A stretch of 64,000 bases of DNA from Flavobacterium pisciphilum (lineage in GTDB: Bacteria; Bacteroidota; Bacteroidia; Flavobacteriales; Flavobacteriaceae), in the NCBI RefSeq assembly GCF_020905345.1, contig NZ_JAJJMO010000001.1, forward strand, positions 5,382,961 through 5,446,960, read 5' to 3'. Below, in pieces: positions 27,001-35,785 of this stretch. Each line of letters begins with the position of its first letter. Within the stretch, counting starts at the first letter, position 1. Below the pieces are notes generated by a model. That model was not told where the DNA came from and did no database searches. It saw only the letters and a program-made list of their open reading frames with translations. The translations under genes were made by a program, and so were the position numbers.

Positions 27001-30000
27001 AATTACGAATTATGATGCTACAAAGACCTATACTTTTACACCAAATACAGGAGTAAGTATATCAACTACAGGAGTTGTAACAGCACCAGAAGGTACTTAT
27101 ACTGCAACAGTTACCGATGCAATTTCAGGATGTACATCAGCAGCTTCGGCTAGTTCAATCATTAATGCACAACCTATAACACCAGCTATACCAACATTAG
27201 GTACTGCAATACAGCCTACTTGTGCAGTGGCAACAGGAAGTTTTGCAATTACCAATTACGATTCAAATTACACCTATACAGTTACACCAACTACAGGAAC
27301 GAGTATCTCGGCAACAGGAGTTGTAACAGCACCTGAGGGAAGTTATACTGTAACAGCAACATTAGGAGTTTGCGTTTCGCCATCTTCAGTAAATGCTGTT
27401 ATTGATGCACAACCAGAGACTCCTGCACAACCAATATTGAGTGCTGTGGTACAACCAAGCACTTGTGCAAATCCAACAGGTAATTTTACAATTACTAATT
27501 ATAATGCAGCTTATACGTATGAAGTTACACCAACTATTGGGGTAAGTGTGTCAGCAACAGGATTTGTAACTGCTCCAACAGGGACCTATACAGTAACTGC
27601 AACATTGGGAGCTTGTACCTCATTGGCTGCAAGCGCAACAATTGATGGGGCACCAGCTGCACCAGCTATAGCCTTGTTTAGTACGGTAATTCAGCCAACA
27701 TGCGCTACAGCAACAGGTGACTTTACAATTACGAATTATGACGCTACAAAGACCTATACTTTTACACCAAATACAGGAGTAAGTATATCAGCTACAGGAG
27801 TTGTAACTGCACCAGCAGGTACTTATACAGCAACAGTTACTGATGCAATTTCAGGATGTACATCAGCAGCTTCTGCTAGTTCAATCATTAATGCTCAACC
27901 TATAACGCCAGCTATACCAACATTAGGTACTGCAATACAGCCTACTTGTGCGGTGGCAACAGGAAGTTTTGCAATTACCAATTACGATTCAAATTATACC
28001 TATACAGTTACACCAACCACAGGAACAAGTATCTCGGCAACAGGAGTTGTAACAGCACCTGAGGGAAGTTATACTGTAACAGCAACATTAGGAGTTTGCG
28101 TTTCGCCATCTTCAGCAAATGCTGTTATTGATGCACAACCAGAGATTCCTGCACAACCAGTATTGAGTGCTGTGGTACAACCAAGCACTTGTGCAAATCC
28201 AACAGGTAATTTTACAATTACTAATTATAATGCAGCTTATACGTATGAAGTTACACCAACTATTGGAGTAAGTGTGTCAGCAACAGGAGTTGTAACTGCT
28301 CCAACAGGAACCTATACAGTAACAGCAACATTGGGAGTTTGTACTTCATTGGCTGCAAGCGCAACAATCGATGCAGCGCCAGCTGCACCAGCTATAGCCT
28401 TGTTTAGTACGGTAATTCAACCAACATGCGCTACAGCAACAGGTGACTTTACAATTACGAATTATGATGCTACAAAGACTTATACTTTTACACCAAATAC
28501 TGGAGTAAGTATATCAGCTACAGGAGTTGTAACAGCACCAGCAGGTACTTATACAGCAACAGTTACCGATGCAATTTCAGGATGTACATCAGCAGCTTCG
28601 GCTAGTTCAATCATTAATGCACAACCTATAACGCCTGCTATACCAACATTAGGTACAGAAATACAGCCTACTTGTGCAGTGGCAACAGGAAGTTTCGCAA
28701 TTACCAATTACGATTCAAATTATACCTATACAGTTACACCAACTACAGGAACGAGTATCTCGGCAACAGGAGTTGTAACAGCACCTGAGGGAAGTTATAC
28801 TGTAACAGCAACATTAGGAGTTTGCGTTTCGCCATCTTCAGCAAATGCTGTTATAAATGCGCAACCAGAGACTCCTGCACAACCAATATTGAGTGCTGTG
28901 GTACAACCAAGTACTTGTGCAAATCCAACAGGTAATTTTACAATCACTAATTATAATGCAGCTTATACCTATGAAGTTACGCCAACAGCAGGAGTAAGTG
29001 TGTCAGCAACAGGATTTGTAACTGCTCCAACAGGAACCTATACAGTAACAGCAACATTGGGAGTTTGTACTTCATTGGCTGCAAGCGCTACAATTGATGC
29101 AGCGCCATTAGCTCCAGCTACGGCATTGTTTAGTGGAGTAACACAACCAACATGTTCTACAGCAACGGGTAGTTTTACAATTACCAATTATGATGCTACA
29201 AAAACATACGACTTTACACCAAATACAGGAGTAAGTGTATCAACTGCAGGAGTTGTAACAGCACCAGCAGGTACCTATACTGCAACTGTTACCGATGCAA
29301 TTTCAGGATGTATCTCATCGGTATCTAATAATGTAGTAGTACAATCTATAATTTGTGCTAAAGTTGATGATTACACAGCAACTCCAATTAACGGAAAAGA
29401 TGGAGGAACCACGTCAAATATATTATTAAATGATACTTTTAATGGATTGCCAATTGTTCTATCAGAAGTAGACTTAACAGGAGTAACAGTTCCAACTGGA
29501 TTGACATTAAATGCTAATGGAACTATCACGGTAGATCCAAATACACCAGCAGGAAGTTATGTAGTTACGTACCGTATTTGTGAGAAGTTGAATCTGTCAA
29601 ATTGTGATACAACAACAGCTACAGTAGTTGTTGAAGCAGCTATAATTGAAGCCATTGCGGATGATTATACTGCAACGCCAATTAACGGAAAAAACGGTGG
29701 TACGACTACAAGCGTATTGACAAATGATACTTTAAACGGACTTGTTCTTGTTCCATCTGAGGTAAACTTAACAGGAGTAACGGTACCTACAGGATTGACA
29801 TTAAATGCTGACGGAACTATTACAGTAGATCCTAATACACCAACAGGTAATTATGAAGTTACGTACCGCATCTGTGAAAAGTTGAATCCGTCAAATTGTG
29901 ATTCAACAACAGCAACAGTAGTTGTCGCTACAACGGTAATCGAAGCTAATGATGATGATTTTACAGCAATTCCAATTAATGAAAAAGACGGTGGTACAAC

Positions 30001-30535
30001 GCCAAATGTATTAGAAAATGATACGTTAAACGGATTAACAATTGTGCCTTCTGAAATCAACTTAACGGCAGTAACTGTACCTACAGGATTGACATTAAAC
30101 CAAGACGGAACAATCACAGTAGGTCCTAATACTCAAGCAGGCAATTACGAAGTTACGTATCGTATCTGTGAGAAGTTGAATCCAACAAATTGTGATACAG
30201 CGACTGTTACAATAGTTATAGAACCATCTTGTATTATAGAAGTTTTTAATGCTGTTTCACCAAATGGAGACGGAGAAAATGATCTGTTTAAAATCGATGG
30301 ATTAGAGTGTTTCCCTGATAATACAGTAGAAATTTATAATCGTTGGGGAGTTTTAGTGTTCGATCGCGATCATTATAACAATTCAGACAGAGCATTTAGA
30401 GGAATCTCTGAAGGGCGAGCAACGATTAATAAAAGTGCAGAATTGCCTGTGGGAACTTACTATTATATTTTAAAGTATAAAGACAACGCCTCAAATGGAC
30501 ATTCAAAAGCAGGGTACTTGTATTTAAACAGATAA
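24077..30535 (+). CDS. Giant T9SS-secreted repeat adhesin with type B C-terminal domain (CHU_C)
   Basis: 2,152 residues. A signal peptide (to about residue 36, MQGQ) is followed by ~900 residues of Cys-containing beta-sandwich-like segments (repeated YVTDDCGE, VTDACGV and TDSCGH motifs). Residues ~954-1760 hold ten domains of ~80 residues and residues ~1760-2050 three domains of 98. The last ~100 residues (VFNAVSPNGDGENDLF, VEIYNRWGVLVF, PVGTYYYILKY) are the gliding-motility/T9SS type B sorting domain. It should cross the outer membrane through T9SS and be displayed on the surface like SprB-type adhesins. The PorP/SprF and OmpA/PD40 genes just downstream are its likely secretion and anchoring partners. 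Confidence 0.92.
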   Translation: MKKITLIKKNSFEKVFHRTSVLLLFLLGNFVMQGQATLPTFSFSVTPTAESCRNNGALTFSTTGTDPGATVTYAIYKAPNFTTAISTTTNNSLTGLGGGAYRVSATQSMAGHTSNSQVKDADINGDVSPLSITVNKTDVTCPNSGTINVAIKTGTPAATNAYKITGPMNVGPQSSSTFTGLIGGSYIVYVTDDCGETKAENTTLTVFTPKVVFADGTNGSSSYNSQRSTCNYADFRQYLTAGDNDNVMVYPLTFEYIVHPPDGSAAIVVKETITGPNHHGSTVADITTSIPFYTDPFVLDMKVTDACGNVFPATRNINNPAEVNAQVLPADCSGSYFSLGTRYMVSPLTYVVTSAPAGYPTGVASSSNLVGGVGNSVPNGVYVVNVTDACGVSIDETVNVSNPTPGLWVFQGIGCGAGNGSFSVSQNISTYTFKKAIITAGPSAFSTTYPYDAASYISADGYNVVFNDVAGGKYTVETTDSCGHILITEVTVIGYNQGTVVADKVQKCGSFDVNLSVTGDNLIASSQRVKYWLQIKDPVTGEWGHPQSGKHSSGIPNETYAESLTNGIQQGSWTAPGTYRIVKTFGTLELGAGVASWGYGRDCYDELSVFDFETMGLKVKDLYSFECADGTNYNVFLTGYDGVLPYKYAITTKDGAPFPVNNDTNNLFTGLTSGIYNFTITDACGNVVNYLLDIEKLGLPKLTAVNICNGSTTGKLSVDGVPYLNFSWTKDNDPTVLSTSSTLTFPTFNTATDTGTYHVRLTSSSPGSCVNVVLDYQITSNLDNPNSGANTSTFVCQSVTNLDLNTLLPATADPYGTWEETTSPSSGNLNGHLWSPSVSATGSFTFTYSVNGLCSGTSVSTYTIANTATPAAPTADITQPTCALATGTITVTAPVAATDITYTLTGTNPMTPSVSNTTGIFSGLAAGTYDVTASAKTCESKATSLTVNTQPVTPAVALFSTVIQPTCSTATGDFTITNYDATKTYTFTPNTGVSISTTGVVTAPEGTYTATVTDAISGCTSAASASSIINAQPITPAIPTLGTAIQPTCAVATGSFAITNYDSNYTYTVTPTTGTSISATGVVTAPEGSYTVTATLGVCVSPSSVNAVIDAQPETPAQPILSAVVQPSTCANPTGNFTITNYNAAYTYEVTPTIGVSVSATGFVTAPTGTYTVTATLGACTSLAASATIDGAPAAPAIALFSTVIQPTCATATGDFTITNYDATKTYTFTPNTGVSISATGVVTAPAGTYTATVTDAISGCTSAASASSIINAQPITPAIPTLGTAIQPTCAVATGSFAITNYDSNYTYTVTPTTGTSISATGVVTAPEGSYTVTATLGVCVSPSSANAVIDAQPEIPAQPVLSAVVQPSTCANPTGNFTITNYNAAYTYEVTPTIGVSVSATGVVTAPTGTYTVTATLGVCTSLAASATIDAAPAAPAIALFSTVIQPTCATATGDFTITNYDATKTYTFTPNTGVSISATGVVTAPAGTYTATVTDAISGCTSAASASSIINAQPITPAIPTLGTEIQPTCAVATGSFAITNYDSNYTYTVTPTTGTSISATGVVTAPEGSYTVTATLGVCVSPSSANAVINAQPETPAQPILSAVVQPSTCANPTGNFTITNYNAAYTYEVTPTAGVSVSATGFVTAPTGTYTVTATLGVCTSLAASATIDAAPLAPATALFSGVTQPTCSTATGSFTITNYDATKTYDFTPNTGVSVSTAGVVTAPAGTYTATVTDAISGCISSVSNNVVVQSIICAKVDDYTATPINGKDGGTTSNILLNDTFNGLPIVLSEVDLTGVTVPTGLTLNANGTITVDPNTPAGSYVVTYRICEKLNLSNCDTTTATVVVEAAIIEAIADDYTATPINGKNGGTTTSVLTNDTLNGLVLVPSEVNLTGVTVPTGLTLNADGTITVDPNTPTGNYEVTYRICEKLNPSNCDSTTATVVVATTVIEANDDDFTAIPINEKDGGTTPNVLENDTLNGLTIVPSEINLTAVTVPTGLTLNQDGTITVGPNTQAGNYEVTYRICEKLNPTNCDTATVTIVIEPSCIIEVFNAVSPNGDGENDLFKIDGLECFPDNTVEIYNRWGVLVFDRDHYNNSDRAFRGISEGRATINKSAELPVGTYYYILKYKDNASNGHSKAGYLYLNR
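26940..29117 (+). repeat. Three tandem 726-bp higher-order repeats inside the adhesin gene
   Basis: Equivalent positions (the codons for TVIQPTC or GVTQPTC) fall at about 26960, 27686, 28412 and 29138, each exactly 726 bp (242 codons) apart. Each block consists of three related but distinct domains A (82 aa), B (80) and C (80), marked by ALFSTVIQPTC, PTLGTAIQPTC and LSAVVQPSTC; a tenth, diverged A domain follows. Neighbouring blocks are nearly identical in DNA, meaning recent duplication or gene conversion of the whole ABC unit rather than of single domains. Confidence 0.9.
29357..30230 (+). repeat. Three 294-bp repeats before the type B sorting domain
   Basis: Three 98-residue units start with DDYTATPI, DDYTATPI and DDFTAIPI at 29366, 29660 and 29954, exactly 294 bp apart. 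Each contains VPTGLTLN-DGTITV and VTYRICEKLN and resembles cadherin-like or Ig-like stalk domains. They are more diverged from each other than the 726-bp blocks, so the two arrays grew at different times. Confidence 0.85.
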
Positions 30536-30543
30536 ATTTAAAT

Positions 30544-30583
30544 TAATCCCTGAGGGCAGAAAAGCTTCTCAACTCAGGGATTT
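30544..30583 (+). promoter_or_regulatory. Hairpin between adhesin and PorP/SprF genes
   Basis: The arms AATCCCTGAG (30545-30554) and CTCAGGGATT (30573-30582) pair perfectly over 10 bp with an 18-nt loop, but only TTTAAAT follows. Without a T tract it is a poor terminator and could instead attenuate or stabilise mRNA within the operon, lowering expression of the downstream genes or protecting one side. Confidence 0.5.
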
Positions 30584-30596
30584 AAATAAAAAACAG

Positions 30597-31526
30597 ATGA
30601 AAAAAACAATAATAAGATTTGTTTTGCTACTGGCAACAATCACAAGTTATGCACAACAAGATGCTCAGTTTACGCAGTATATGTATAACACTATAAACGT
30701 CAATCCAGCCTATGCAGGATCTCGAGAAACAATGAGCATTTTTGCTTTGCATCGTACACAATGGGTAGGTTTAGATGGAGCACCAGTAACAAATGCAGCA
30801 TCGATCAATACACCAATTAATGGGAGTAATTTAGGATTAGGAGTTTCTATTGTTAATGATAGAATCGGACCTTCAGACGAGAACAATATTGCTGTAGATC
30901 TATCCTACACAATTCACACATCAAATCGATTTAAATTATCTTTTGGAGTAAAAGGAACAGCTAATTTATTGAATATTGATTTTAATAAATTGAATCAATA
31001 CGATAAGAATGACTTTGTTTTTGAAACCAATATCGATAACAAGTTTTCGCCAAATATAGGAGCAGGGGTGTATTTGCATTCAGATAATAGCTATATAGGT
31101 TTATCGGTACCACAATTGTTGGAGACCAAGCATTTTGACCGTTATGCAGGTGCAGGATCGAATAGCCATGTGGCGAAAGAGAATATGAATTTATACTTAA
31201 TTGCGGGTCATGTATTTGATTTGAGTTATAATGTAAAATTCAAACCAGCTTTGCTAACCAAATATGTGCAGGGAGCGCCTTTGCAAGTAGATGTATCTGG
31301 GAATTTTTTAATCAATGAAAAATTCACTGCTGGTATTGCCTATAGATGGAGTGCTGCATTAAGTGCAATGGTAGGATTTCAAGCAACCGATTCTTGGTTT
31401 ATTGGGTACGGATACGACTTAGAAACGACCCGTTTAGGAATGTACAATTCAGGATCACATGAAATCTTTTTGCGATACGAATTGTTCAATAAATACGACA
31501 AAATGATTTCTCCAAGATTCTTTTAA
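30597..31526 (+). CDS. PorP/SprF family type IX secretion membrane protein
   Basis: 309 residues with a signal peptide (cleavage near TSYAQ). The mature N-terminus QDAQFTQYMYNTINVNPAYAGS is the family signature, and the body is an outer-membrane barrel, ending in NSGSHEIFLRYEL. It is paralogous along its length to the 1360-2295 protein. It sits 61 bp after the giant type B cargo and 12 bp before the OmpA/PD40 gene, the arrangement of sprB-sprF and similar loci, where SprF-type proteins are needed to secrete or retain the preceding adhesin. It probably serves the 2,152-residue protein specifically. Confidence 0.93.
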   Translation: MKKTIIRFVLLLATITSYAQQDAQFTQYMYNTINVNPAYAGSRETMSIFALHRTQWVGLDGAPVTNAASINTPINGSNLGLGVSIVNDRIGPSDENNIAVDLSYTIHTSNRFKLSFGVKGTANLLNIDFNKLNQYDKNDFVFETNIDNKFSPNIGAGVYLHSDNSYIGLSVPQLLETKHFDRYAGAGSNSHVAKENMNLYLIAGHVFDLSYNVKFKPALLTKYVQGAPLQVDVSGNFLINEKFTAGIAYRWSAALSAMVGFQATDSWFIGYGYDLETTRLGMYNSGSHEIFLRYELFNKYDKMISPRFF

Positions 31527-31538
31527 AAACCTACTATT

Positions 31539-33476
31539 ATGAAAATAAAAACTCTCCTTTATAGCACTATTTTTAGTATTCTAGCTTTACAAAGCTATGG
31601 ACAAAAGGCAGGAATAGATGCTGCCAACAAGAAGTATGAAAGATATGCCTACGTGGATGCTATTGCTACCTATGAGCGCATAGCCGAGAAAGGGTACAAA
31701 GACGAAAAGATGTTCCAGAAGCTGGGTAACGCTTATTATTTTAATGCCGAATTGTCTCAGGCTGAAAAATGGTATAGTGCACTTTTTACCATGAACCAAA
31801 ACCAAGAACCTGAATACTATTATCGTTATTCTCAAGCATTAAAGTCTGTTGGTAATTATGCTAAAGCAGACAAGATGTTGGAAGAATTTAAGACCAAATC
31901 GGGAAATGATTTAAGAGCTAAATTATACGATAATAATAAAAATTATCTAGAAATAATCAAAGCCAATTCGGGTCGTTTTGATATAGCCGATGCTAGTATT
32001 AATTCAGCATATTCTGATTATGGAAGTTCTTTTTTAGACAACAAATTAGTTTTTGCTTCAGCCAGAGATACTGGAGGAGTTTCTAAAAAAGTGTTTAAAT
32101 GGACCAATCAATACTTTACGGATTTATATACTTCTGAAATAAAAGCTGGGGGAGAAATGGGAAAACCAGAACTCTTCAGCAAAACAATCAATTCAAAGTT
32201 CCATGAGTCTACGCCAATATTTACCAAAGATGGTCAAACAATGTACTTTACCCGAAACAATTATTTGGATCATAAAAAAGGAAAAGACAGCAAACAGGTA
32301 ACCTTATTGAAATTATACAAAGCAACTTTAACTGAAAAGGACTGGGGTAATGTAATCGAATTACCATTTAATAGCAATGATTATAGCGTTGCCCATCCAG
32401 CATTAAGTCTTGATGAGAAAACGTTGTATTTTGCCTCAGATATGCCCGGAACATTAGGACAATCAGATTTGTTTAGTGTAGCAATCAATAGCGATGGCAG
32501 TTATGGTGTTCCTATGAATTTAGGGAAAACGATTAATACCGAGGGAAGAGAAACCTTTCCGTTTGTATCTGGTGATAACGAACTCTATTTTGCTAGCGAC
32601 GGACATCCTGGGCTTGGAGGTTTAGATGTGTTTGTATCAAAGATGAGATATGACAAATTTGGCGAAGTACAAAATGTGGGTGCACCGATAAACAGTTCAC
32701 AAGATGATTTTGCATTTTTAATCGATAGCAAAAACAGAAATGGATTTTTTAGCTCAAATAGAGCGGGAGGAAAAGGCTACGATGATATTTATCGTTTCTT
32801 AGAAAGACGCAAACTTACTTGCGAACAATTGTTATCTGGAACTGTCACTGATCAAGAAACGGGTGCTATTCTTGCCAATTCAAAGGTGAGTTTGTTCAAC
32901 GACCAATTGGAATTAATTGCTACAGTAACAACCAACTTTAATGGAAAATACGAGTTTGATGTAGCGTGTGGAAAAACATATTCTTTGCGAGCAGAAAAAG
33001 AGAAGTATGAAACCAAAGAAGAAAAAATTACAATAAGAAACATTACTGGAAAAACAGAGTTATCCTTAGAGTTGGAGCAACGAGTTAAATCTATAGAAGT
33101 AGGAACTGATTTAGCCAAAACGTTCAATATACCAATTATCTATTTTGATTTAGATAAATCATTTATTCGTAAAGAGGCAGCCTTTGAGTTAGAAAAAATA
33201 CTTGCAGTAATGCAACAATATCCAAAGATGAAAATCGATGTTCGCTCACATACAGACAGCCGTGCAACATTTAAATACAACGAGGCTTTATCAGACAGAA
33301 GAGCCAAATCTACAATAGCTTGGTTAGTGAAAAACGGAATTTCTTCGGATAGACTAACTGGAAAAGGATATGGTGAATCGCAATTGGTGAACCATTGTTC
33401 TGATGGTGTAAAATGTACTGAGCAAGAACATCAAGCCAATAGACGTAGTGAGTTTGTAGTTATTTCTATTGATTAA
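31539..33476 (+). CDS. OmpA family protein with TPR, PD40 and carboxypeptidase-like domains
   Basis: 645 residues with a signal peptide (SYGQ). Domains in order: TPR-like helices (25-145), PD40/WD40-like beta-propeller repeats (170-430; PALSLDEKTLYFASDMPG, SGDNELYFASDG and similar), a carboxypeptidase-regulatory-like beta-sandwich (435-510) and an OmpA peptidoglycan-binding domain (520-645; YFDLDKSFIRKEA, DVRSHTDSR, NRRSEFVV). This architecture is common beside PorP/SprF genes and resembles PorE, which links the T9SS to peptidoglycan. It starts 12 bp after the PorP/SprF stop and is clearly in the same operon. Probable role: anchoring the adhesin-secretion complex to the cell wall. Confidence 0.9.
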   Translation: MKIKTLLYSTIFSILALQSYGQKAGIDAANKKYERYAYVDAIATYERIAEKGYKDEKMFQKLGNAYYFNAELSQAEKWYSALFTMNQNQEPEYYYRYSQALKSVGNYAKADKMLEEFKTKSGNDLRAKLYDNNKNYLEIIKANSGRFDIADASINSAYSDYGSSFLDNKLVFASARDTGGVSKKVFKWTNQYFTDLYTSEIKAGGEMGKPELFSKTINSKFHESTPIFTKDGQTMYFTRNNYLDHKKGKDSKQVTLLKLYKATLTEKDWGNVIELPFNSNDYSVAHPALSLDEKTLYFASDMPGTLGQSDLFSVAINSDGSYGVPMNLGKTINTEGRETFPFVSGDNELYFASDGHPGLGGLDVFVSKMRYDKFGEVQNVGAPINSSQDDFAFLIDSKNRNGFFSSNRAGGKGYDDIYRFLERRKLTCEQLLSGTVTDQETGAILANSKVSLFNDQLELIATVTTNFNGKYEFDVACGKTYSLRAEKEKYETKEEKITIRNITGKTELSLELEQRVKSIEVGTDLAKTFNIPIIYFDLDKSFIRKEAAFELEKILAVMQQYPKMKIDVRSHTDSRATFKYNEALSDRRAKSTIAWLVKNGISSDRLTGKGYGESQLVNHCSDGVKCTEQEHQANRRSEFVVISID

Positions 33477-33690
33477 TCAAGACAATATCAAAGAAAAAAA
33501 TGCCATTAAAGCGGAAAGATTTTCAATAAAAATGGCATAAATAATAAGAAGGGATAAGGTGGTTTTGAGCAACAGTTTTTGGTTCTTACGCCAATTCCCT
33601 TCTTCTTAAATCAGATACAAATCGAATCCCTATTCTCTGCAATAGTCCCCTTTTTTGCCCCTAATAAATGAATATAGTAAAACGCTTAAA

Positions 33691-34341
33691 ATGAAACAAT
33701 CAAATAATTATTCCTTTCTGATTGCAGATCGTCACTGTGTAGTTCGGCATGGTCTTTCTCTAATTATTAAAGAGTCATTCTTAAATGCAGAAGTTTATCA
33801 AACAAAAAAGTTTAGCGATATCATTAAAACCCTTAGAGAAACTAAAATTGATTTATTAATTCTAGATGTAAATTTTCCAGAAGGGAGTAGCCTGAATATT
33901 TTAAAAGAGATAAAATCAATTCAACCAAATGCAAAAATTTTAATCTTCTCAATCTGTGATGAAGATTCGTATGCAATACGATATTTAAAAGCAGGAGCAT
34001 CGGGATTTCTGAGCAAAGAATGCTGTGAAGATGAAATAAAACACGCCATAAATACAATGCTTTTTACAGGGAAGTATATTACAACTAGTTTAAAAAACAA
34101 AATTTTAGATTCCTGTATTTTAAAAAAGCCAGTTAATCCATTAGACCTTTTATCAAATAGAGAACTTGAAGTAGCCCGCTTATTAGTAGATGGATATGGG
34201 AATTTAGAAATAATGAGAACCCTAAAGATTAAGTCAAACACCATAAGTACTTATAAATTTAGAATTTTTGAAAAGTTAGAAATAGACAATCTGGCAAAAC
34301 TGATAAAACTCTATTTTCAGTATTCAGATGCCGAGAACTAG
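33691..34341 (+). CDS. NarL/LuxR-family response regulator, orphan
   Basis: 216 residues from the ATG at 33691; a TTG 36 bp upstream would add twelve residues that do not belong to the receiver fold. The receiver domain (1-~125) has the phospho-acceptor Asp in LLILDVNFPEGS, and the conserved Lys region FLSKECCEDE is present. The LuxR-type helix-turn-helix is at ~150-210 (LSNRELEVARLLVDGYGNLEI). No histidine kinase lies nearby, so its partner is encoded elsewhere. It may regulate the adhesin operon just upstream or act independently. Confidence 0.88.
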   Translation: MKQSNNYSFLIADRHCVVRHGLSLIIKESFLNAEVYQTKKFSDIIKTLRETKIDLLILDVNFPEGSSLNILKEIKSIQPNAKILIFSICDEDSYAIRYLKAGASGFLSKECCEDEIKHAINTMLFTGKYITTSLKNKILDSCILKKPVNPLDLLSNRELEVARLLVDGYGNLEIMRTLKIKSNTISTYKFRIFEKLEIDNLAKLIKLYFQYSDAEN

Positions 34342-34494
34342 TTTAGCAAATCATTTATTTCCTAAACTTCAAGAAGCCAGTTAGGGCGCAATTGTTGATT
34401 ACTTATTCAATTGATTTGATGATAAAATAGTGTTAATCAATAGATTTATAGAATTAATATATCCTATAAAGTTTCATTTTTTAAAAGACAACGG

Positions 34495-34518
34495 TATATT
34501 TGCATACATATATGCAAA
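34495..34518 (+). promoter_or_regulatory. -7 element overlapping a palindromic operator upstream of oxyR
   Basis: TATATTTG (34495-34502) matches the Bacteroidota -7 element, although the -33 region is weak. Overlapping it, TTTGCATA-CATA-TATGCAAA (34499-34518) is a perfect 8-bp inverted repeat. An operator sitting on the start region, 41 bp before the oxyR start codon, is what one expects of a LysR-type protein controlling its own gene. Confidence 0.5.
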
Positions 34519-34559
34519 AACTAACAGAATTAAATATAATATAGACCAAATCTAATATT

Positions 34560-35501
34560 TTGAATATACAGCAATTAGAATACATCGTTTCATTAGACAA
34601 ACACCGTCATTTCTTAAAAGCTTCCGAAGCTTGTTTTATTACGCAAGCAACTTTAAGCGGAATGATTAAAAAGCTTGAAGAAGAGCTAAATGTTATTTTA
34701 TTTGATAGGAGCAAGCAACCCGTTAGGCCTACTGATATTGGTGTAAAAATAATCGAACAGGCAAAGATCGCACTGCAGGAAACCAATAGAATAAAAGAAA
34801 TAATAAGCGAAGAAACAGGAGAGGTAAAAGGAGATCTTCGAATAGGAATCATTCCTTCACTGGCTCCCTATTTATTACCGCTTTTTATAAAAGATTTCAT
34901 GGCAGACTATAAAGAAGTTAAGTTGGTCATTAATGAGTTAACAACCGAAAAAATTCAGGAGAGGTTAAAGGATGGTACAATAGATGTTGCCATATTAGCG
35001 ATTCCATTGTTAGATAAAGATTTAAAAGAGGAAACCCTATTTTATGAAGAATTCTATCATTATGGTGATTTAAATTCGGCTTCAGCTAAGAAAAAATACA
35101 TTGTTCCTGAGGACATAGATGCCAATAAATTATTATTGCTTGAAGAAGGGCATTGTCTTCGAAATCAGATTGTAAACTTATGTGAATTGCGAATTAAAGG
35201 TACTTCGGATTTAAAAATAGATTATCAGTCGGGTAGCATCGAAACCCTCAAGCAAATGGTAGATTTGAATATGGGAACGACAATCCTTCCAGAATTAACC
35301 GTATTGGCTTTAAATAAAGAGCAAAAAAGCAAAACCAGCCGTTTTGTATCTCCATATCCTGTTAGAGAAATCGGATTGGTATATTACAATCTTTTTGTAA
35401 AAAAGAGACTGATAGAAGCTTTAAAAAAATCAATTCTTGGGACTATCCCAGATACCATGTTACTAAAGAAAAACATGTCTATTATTCCTGTAAAACAGTA
35501 A
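34560..35501 (+). CDS. oxyR: Hydrogen-peroxide sensor and activator OxyR (LysR family)
   Basis: 313 residues from a TTG start, chosen because the LysR helix-turn-helix begins immediately (MNIQQLEYIVSLDKHRHFLKA). The effector domain follows from about residue 90. Cys199 (EEGHCLRNQ) and Cys208 are nine residues apart and carry the same numbers as the disulfide-forming pair of E. coli OxyR, so the peroxide-sensing switch is intact. It should activate catalase and peroxidase genes; katG lies about 1.1 kb downstream on the same strand. A strong terminator follows at 35515-35559. Confidence 0.93.
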   Translation: MNIQQLEYIVSLDKHRHFLKASEACFITQATLSGMIKKLEEELNVILFDRSKQPVRPTDIGVKIIEQAKIALQETNRIKEIISEETGEVKGDLRIGIIPSLAPYLLPLFIKDFMADYKEVKLVINELTTEKIQERLKDGTIDVAILAIPLLDKDLKEETLFYEEFYHYGDLNSASAKKKYIVPEDIDANKLLLLEEGHCLRNQIVNLCELRIKGTSDLKIDYQSGSIETLKQMVDLNMGTTILPELTVLALNKEQKSKTSRFVSPYPVREIGLVYYNLFVKKRLIEALKKSILGTIPDTMLLKKNMSIIPVKQ

Positions 35502-35514
35502 TACAACCTACTTC

Positions 35515-35563
35515 AAAATCAAAAAAGTTATCCTCTAAACGCATAACTTTTTTGATTTTTTTT
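35515..35563 (+). terminator. Terminator of oxyR
   Basis: The arms AAAATCAAAAAAGTTAT (35515-35531) and ATAACTTTTTTGATTTT (35543-35559) form a perfect 17-bp stem with an 11-nt loop, running into a further T run. Confidence 0.88.
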
Positions 35564-35785
35564 TATATTTATCTCTTTCGTTTTGTATTTATCAATTCTA
35601 ATAAAAAGCTACATTTTGTAGATATTAATCCATAATTCATGCAGGATTATTCTACACGATATTTTAGGCAAAGAAATTATTTTTGATTCAAGTAAAATTT
35701 ACTCCAAATGGGATAATAGGCATTTGGACGCTCTGATTTTCTTACTAATTTAAATAACGTATAATAACAAATTAAAAAAACGAGT

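Noticed and set aside
26940..30230. Regular repeats that might be mistaken for a CRISPR or minisatellite array
   Set aside because: Periods are 726 and 294 bp, the frame stays open throughout and the repeats encode beta-sandwich-like domains, so they are protein repeats.
33499..33538. ATGCCATT/AATGGCAT hairpin after the OmpA/PD40 gene as a terminator
   Set aside because: The stem is only 8 bp with a 23-nt AT-rich loop and no T tract on the plus strand; too weak to call.
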